A stretch of 7,368 nt of DNA from an uncultured Ruminococcus sp. (GTDB lineage Bacteria; Bacillota; Clostridia; Oscillospirales; Ruminococcaceae), in NCBI GenBank assembly GCA_910579835.1, contig CAJTWQ010000028.1, positions 1-7,368 of the forward strand, in the 5' to 3' direction. Position numbers and translations under genes: made by a program. This document shows positions 5,233-7,368 of the stretch, piece by piece; the first letter of the stretch is position 1; every line of letters begins with the position of its first letter. The notes beneath the pieces were generated by a model. It did not search any database and was not told the DNA's origin. It worked only from the letters and a program-made list of their open reading frames with translations.

Positions 5233-6525
5233 TCAAGCCGACGTTCTTTTTTCTGCCGGCGCTTTTTTCTGCCTCTGAACGAATTTTTTCTTTTTTGCCC
5301 TGTGTTCATCCGGATAATACCGCTGCTGAGAGATATTCAGCATAATTCCCATTTCCGCCAGCTGCATGATCAAAGCCGTTCCTCCGTAGCTGAAAAAAGG
5401 CAGACTGATTCCCGTATTTGGTATAAGATTGCTTACAACAGCCAGATTAAGCACAGTCTGAATACCGATCTGCGTAGTAATACCTACGGCTATAAGCATA
5501 CCGAAGCGATCCTTGCACCGTACGGCAATTGAGAAACCCTCGATGACAAGAAGAAAGAAAACAAGAATTATTGCCAATGCCCCAACAAAACCCAGTTCCT
5601 CACAGACGATAGGAAAAACAAAGTCGTTCTTTGTCTCCGGGAGATAAAGATACTTCTGACGGGAATTTCCAAGTCCAAGACCGAAAAGTCCGCCGGAGCC
5701 GATAGCTATGATCGAATTGGCTGTCTGCCATGTATCGTTAAGCACATCTGCGAAAGGATTCTGCCACGATTTTATTCTTACCGCAACATAGCTTCCCGGA
5801 ATATTTGCCTGAACCACGATTATTATAACCGCTGCCGCCAATACGGAAGTACCGAGAATAAGAAATTGTTTTCTGTTAGCGCCTCCGCACAGAATCATAG
5901 CAACTGAAATGGTCGCTACCAGAATAATACCCGAAAGGTGCGGCTCGAGAAAGAGCAGAAAAGCATAAATTCCCATCAGAACAGCATATTTCAGAATTCC
6001 CGTTTTGAATTCATCCATTTTTTTACCGTCGCGTTCCATGCTGTAGGCAAAAAATGTGATTATAGCCAGCTTAGCCACCTCAGACGGCTGAAAGCTCAAA
6101 CCTCCTCCTACAGAGAGCCACCTTTTTGCTCCCATAGTACCGCCCTCATCGCTTCCGAAAAATAGAACAACGATAAGAAGAATTCCGCCGAGAACATATA
6201 GAAGTCCTGCAATATTAAATTTATTGATTCCGGGCAGCTTAATATTTTTCAGATTATGGTAATCCATTTTCATAAAGAAAATCAGAGCGGCAAAACCTAT
6301 AAGGGCGTTCTTTGCCTGATTTTTTGCGTAATAAAGACCGTCGCCGCCGTGCTCACTGTATGCCCAGGCATAGCTGGCAGAGGACATCATTACAATTCCT
6401 ACCACAAGAAGAATCATTACATAGGCAAAGAACGAAAGGCTCAGATCACTGTTTCTGCCGTCACCTACAAAGGTTTTCCATAATCCCTGAAAGGTCGTTT
6501 GTTTCTTTTTATTATCTGATGCCAT
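5233..6525 (-). CDS. ftsW: SEDS-family peptidoglycan glycosyltransferase FtsW (possibly SpoVE-type)
   Basis: A 430-residue polytopic membrane protein that polymerises lipid II into glycan strands, working with a class B penicillin-binding protein. After a 30-residue polar N-terminus come about ten hydrophobic segments, then a Lys/Arg-rich cytoplasmic tail (409-428). SEDS motifs: GAKRWLSVGG (132-141) running into FQPSEVAKL (145-153); NSRQKYLYLPETKNDFVF (287-304) with D301 at the place of the catalytic Asp; PNTGISLPFFSYGGTAL (369-385). The usual QPDxGT motif reads LEPHLSG (193-199). The start at 6525 has GGAG at 6536-6533, 7 nt upstream; an out-of-frame ATG at 6530 is ignored. Placement between mraY and murG favours the division enzyme FtsW, but sequence alone cannot separate FtsW from the sporulation paralogue SpoVE, which holds this slot in Bacillus. 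Confidence 0.93.
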   Translation of the reverse strand: MASDNKKKQTTFQGLWKTFVGDGRNSDLSLSFFAYVMILLVVGIVMMSSASYAWAYSEHGGDGLYYAKNQAKNALIGFAALIFFMKMDYHNLKNIKLPGINKFNIAGLLYVLGGILLIVVLFFGSDEGGTMGAKRWLSVGGGLSFQPSEVAKLAIITFFAYSMERDGKKMDEFKTGILKYAVLMGIYAFLLFLEPHLSGIILVATISVAMILCGGANRKQFLILGTSVLAAAVIIIVVQANIPGSYVAVRIKSWQNPFADVLNDTWQTANSIIAIGSGGLFGLGLGNSRQKYLYLPETKNDFVFPIVCEELGFVGALAIILVFFLLVIEGFSIAVRCKDRFGMLIAVGITTQIGIQTVLNLAVVSNLIPNTGISLPFFSYGGTALIMQLAEMGIMLNISQQRYYPDEHRAKKKKFVQRQKKAPAEKRTSA

Positions 6526-6556
6526 TCCATTTCTCCTTTCACAATCCAGGATTAAA

Positions 6557-6714
6557 AACCTGTCTTCATAAGGCTTATGTGTAATTTTTTGTATATAATC
6601 TTTGTCGAAGACAAGGAAAAATCAGCAGGAGCGCCTCGCACAGCAAAGATTTTTGGCGCATCATCCGGCAAAATCTGCCAAAAAATCGCATGCAATACCT
6701 TGTTAAGACAGGTT
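6557..6714. mobile_element. MITE-like imperfect palindromic element between mraY and ftsW
   Basis: A 158-bp segment has twofold symmetry about 6635.5. Its ends are perfect 10-bp inverted repeats, AACCTGTCTT (6557-6566) and AAGACAGGTT (6705-6714), extending to 15 of 17 matches (6557-6573 against 6698-6714). Further in, ATTTTTTG (6584-6591) mirrors CAAAAAAT (6679-6686), and AAAAATC (6617-6623) mirrors GATTTTT (6648-6654) about nearly the same centre. The left arm has a local hairpin (6600-6616, loop GAA) and the right arm another (GGCA 6667-6670 with TGCC 6676-6679). No protein is encoded. Flanks TAAA on both sides (6553-6556 and 6716-6719) hint at a target duplication but are offset by one base on the right. 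It abuts the mraY stop codon (6715-6717). Size, terminal repeats and lack of coding fit a miniature inverted-repeat element; a large native RNA hairpin is the alternative. Confidence 0.62.
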
Positions 6715-7368
6715 CTAAAGTAAGGTTATTATTCCCAGAACTCCGAAAATAATGCCTGTCAGAGTAAAGGTTATAACGATTTTATATTCGCTGAATCCGC
6801 TCATCTCAAAATGATGATGTATAGGCGTCATCTTAAAAATACGCCTGCCTTCTCCAGTTTTCTTCTTTGTATACTTAAAATACGACACCTGAATAACAAC
6901 GGAAAGAGCCTCCAGAATATATACAAGAGCCGCTAAAAGCAACAGCAGATGTTTATGAAGCACAAGTCCCACACCGGTAACTGCCGCTCCGAGGAACATA
7001 GAGCCCGTATCGCCCATAAAACACTTAGCCGGATTGAGATTCCAGATAAGAAATCCCAGACAGCCTCCTGCAAGAGCCATGGTAAACAGAGACAGCTCCG
7101 TTTCCTTGAGAATAGCACAGCAGATAGTAAATATCAGCATTGCTGCAAAAGTAACAGATCCGCACAGACCGTCTACTCCGTCGGTGAGATTTACAGCATT
7201 TGTCAAATATATAATAACGGGGATCATAAGTATGTAGTAAAAAATTCCAAGAGATGGAGACTGCCAGAAACCAAGATCTATTCTTGTGGAGCTGTCTCCA
7301 AATTTCTGAAGCGCATAAAGGAATCCCAGTGAAAATATTACCTGAAGCACGATCTTCTGCATAGGACT
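6715..7368 (-). CDS. mraY: Phospho-MurNAc-pentapeptide transferase MraY (5' end outside window)
   Basis: The C-terminal 217 residues of an integral membrane enzyme of usually about 320. It transfers phospho-MurNAc-pentapeptide from the UDP nucleotide to undecaprenyl phosphate, giving lipid I, the substrate of MurG downstream. The frame stays open to the window edge (Ser-Pro precede the first visible Met at 7362), so that Met is internal and not the start. Numbering from that Met: NAVNLTDGVDGL (55-66), PAKCFMGDTGS (111-121) with the catalytic-site Asp of MGD, and the family-specific TPIHHHFEMSG (179-189). The Asp-Asp pair of the family should lie just upstream, out of view. About six membrane segments are visible. 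The stop TAG directly abuts a palindromic element that separates it from ftsW; murD, which often follows mraY, is not there. Confidence 0.97.
   Translation of the reverse strand, partial: SPMQKIVLQVIFSLGFLYALQKFGDSSTRIDLGFWQSPSLGIFYYILMIPVIIYLTNAVNLTDGVDGLCGSVTFAAMLIFTICCAILKETELSLFTMALAGGCLGFLIWNLNPAKCFMGDTGSMFLGAAVTGVGLVLHKHLLLLLAALVYILEALSVVIQVSYFKYTKKKTGEGRRIFKMTPIHHHFEMSGFSEYKIVITFTLTGIIFGVLGIITLL

Noticed and set aside
5929..5949. FtsW as an inactive enzyme because of His in LEPHLSG
   Set aside because: The catalytic Asp of SEDS proteins is in the later loop and is present as D301 in NDFVF; all other motifs are intact.
6526..6714. A decayed murD remnant between mraY and ftsW
   Set aside because: No frame here shows Mur ligase motifs; the sequence is instead accounted for by the symmetric inverted-repeat element plus the ftsW ribosome binding site.
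1..7368. CRISPR arrays, tRNA or rRNA genes, toxin-antitoxin or defence systems
   Set aside because: No regularly spaced repeats, no cloverleaf or rRNA sequence, and no small paired genes are visible; the coding content is ordinary cell-wall and division genes.

Overview
The window is a block of core cell-wall and cell-division genes (a dcw cluster), with every confident gene on the minus strand. Reading in the direction of transcription (high to low coordinates) it holds mraY (5' part outside the window), ftsW, murG, murA, ftsQ/divIB and ftsZ, then a terminator and the first 19 codons of another gene. The likely source is a Clostridia-type Firmicute. Pointers are the AT-rich spacers, strong GGAG-type ribosome binding sites, vegetative promoters with TGn-extended -10 boxes, murA inside the cluster, no ftsA before ftsZ, and an FtsZ tail ending in a DDIFKML-like peptide. 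A Ruminococcaceae/Oscillospirales member is my best guess, but that is inference.

Layout: 6715-7368 mraY C-terminal two thirds; 6557-6714 a 158-bp imperfect palindrome that looks like a miniature inverted-repeat element; 5233-6525 ftsW; 4076-5206 murG; 2759-4018 murA; 1764-2741 ftsQ. Gaps among ftsW, murG, murA and ftsQ are 17-57 bp, so these are probably one transcript. A 337-bp spacer then separates ftsQ from ftsZ (302-1426). It carries a good promoter (1613-1641) and a leader of about 180 nt with three consecutive hairpins. A perfect 12-bp terminator stem (262-290) closes ftsZ. The 242-bp spacer beyond it carries a second strong promoter (130-158) and ribosome binding site for the truncated gene at 1-59.

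How the genes work together: MraY makes lipid I, MurG converts it to lipid II, and FtsW (SEDS family) polymerises lipid II at the septum with a class B PBP not in this window. MurA makes the first committed precursor in the cytoplasm. FtsQ/DivIB scaffolds the division complex and FtsZ forms the ring that directs it. murD, murC and murB, common in other dcw clusters, are absent here.

Nothing in the coding content is a new system. The parts most worth a second look are non-coding: the ftsZ leader, whose hairpins share a half-site and can pair in two mutually exclusive ways, and the palindromic element between mraY and ftsW.
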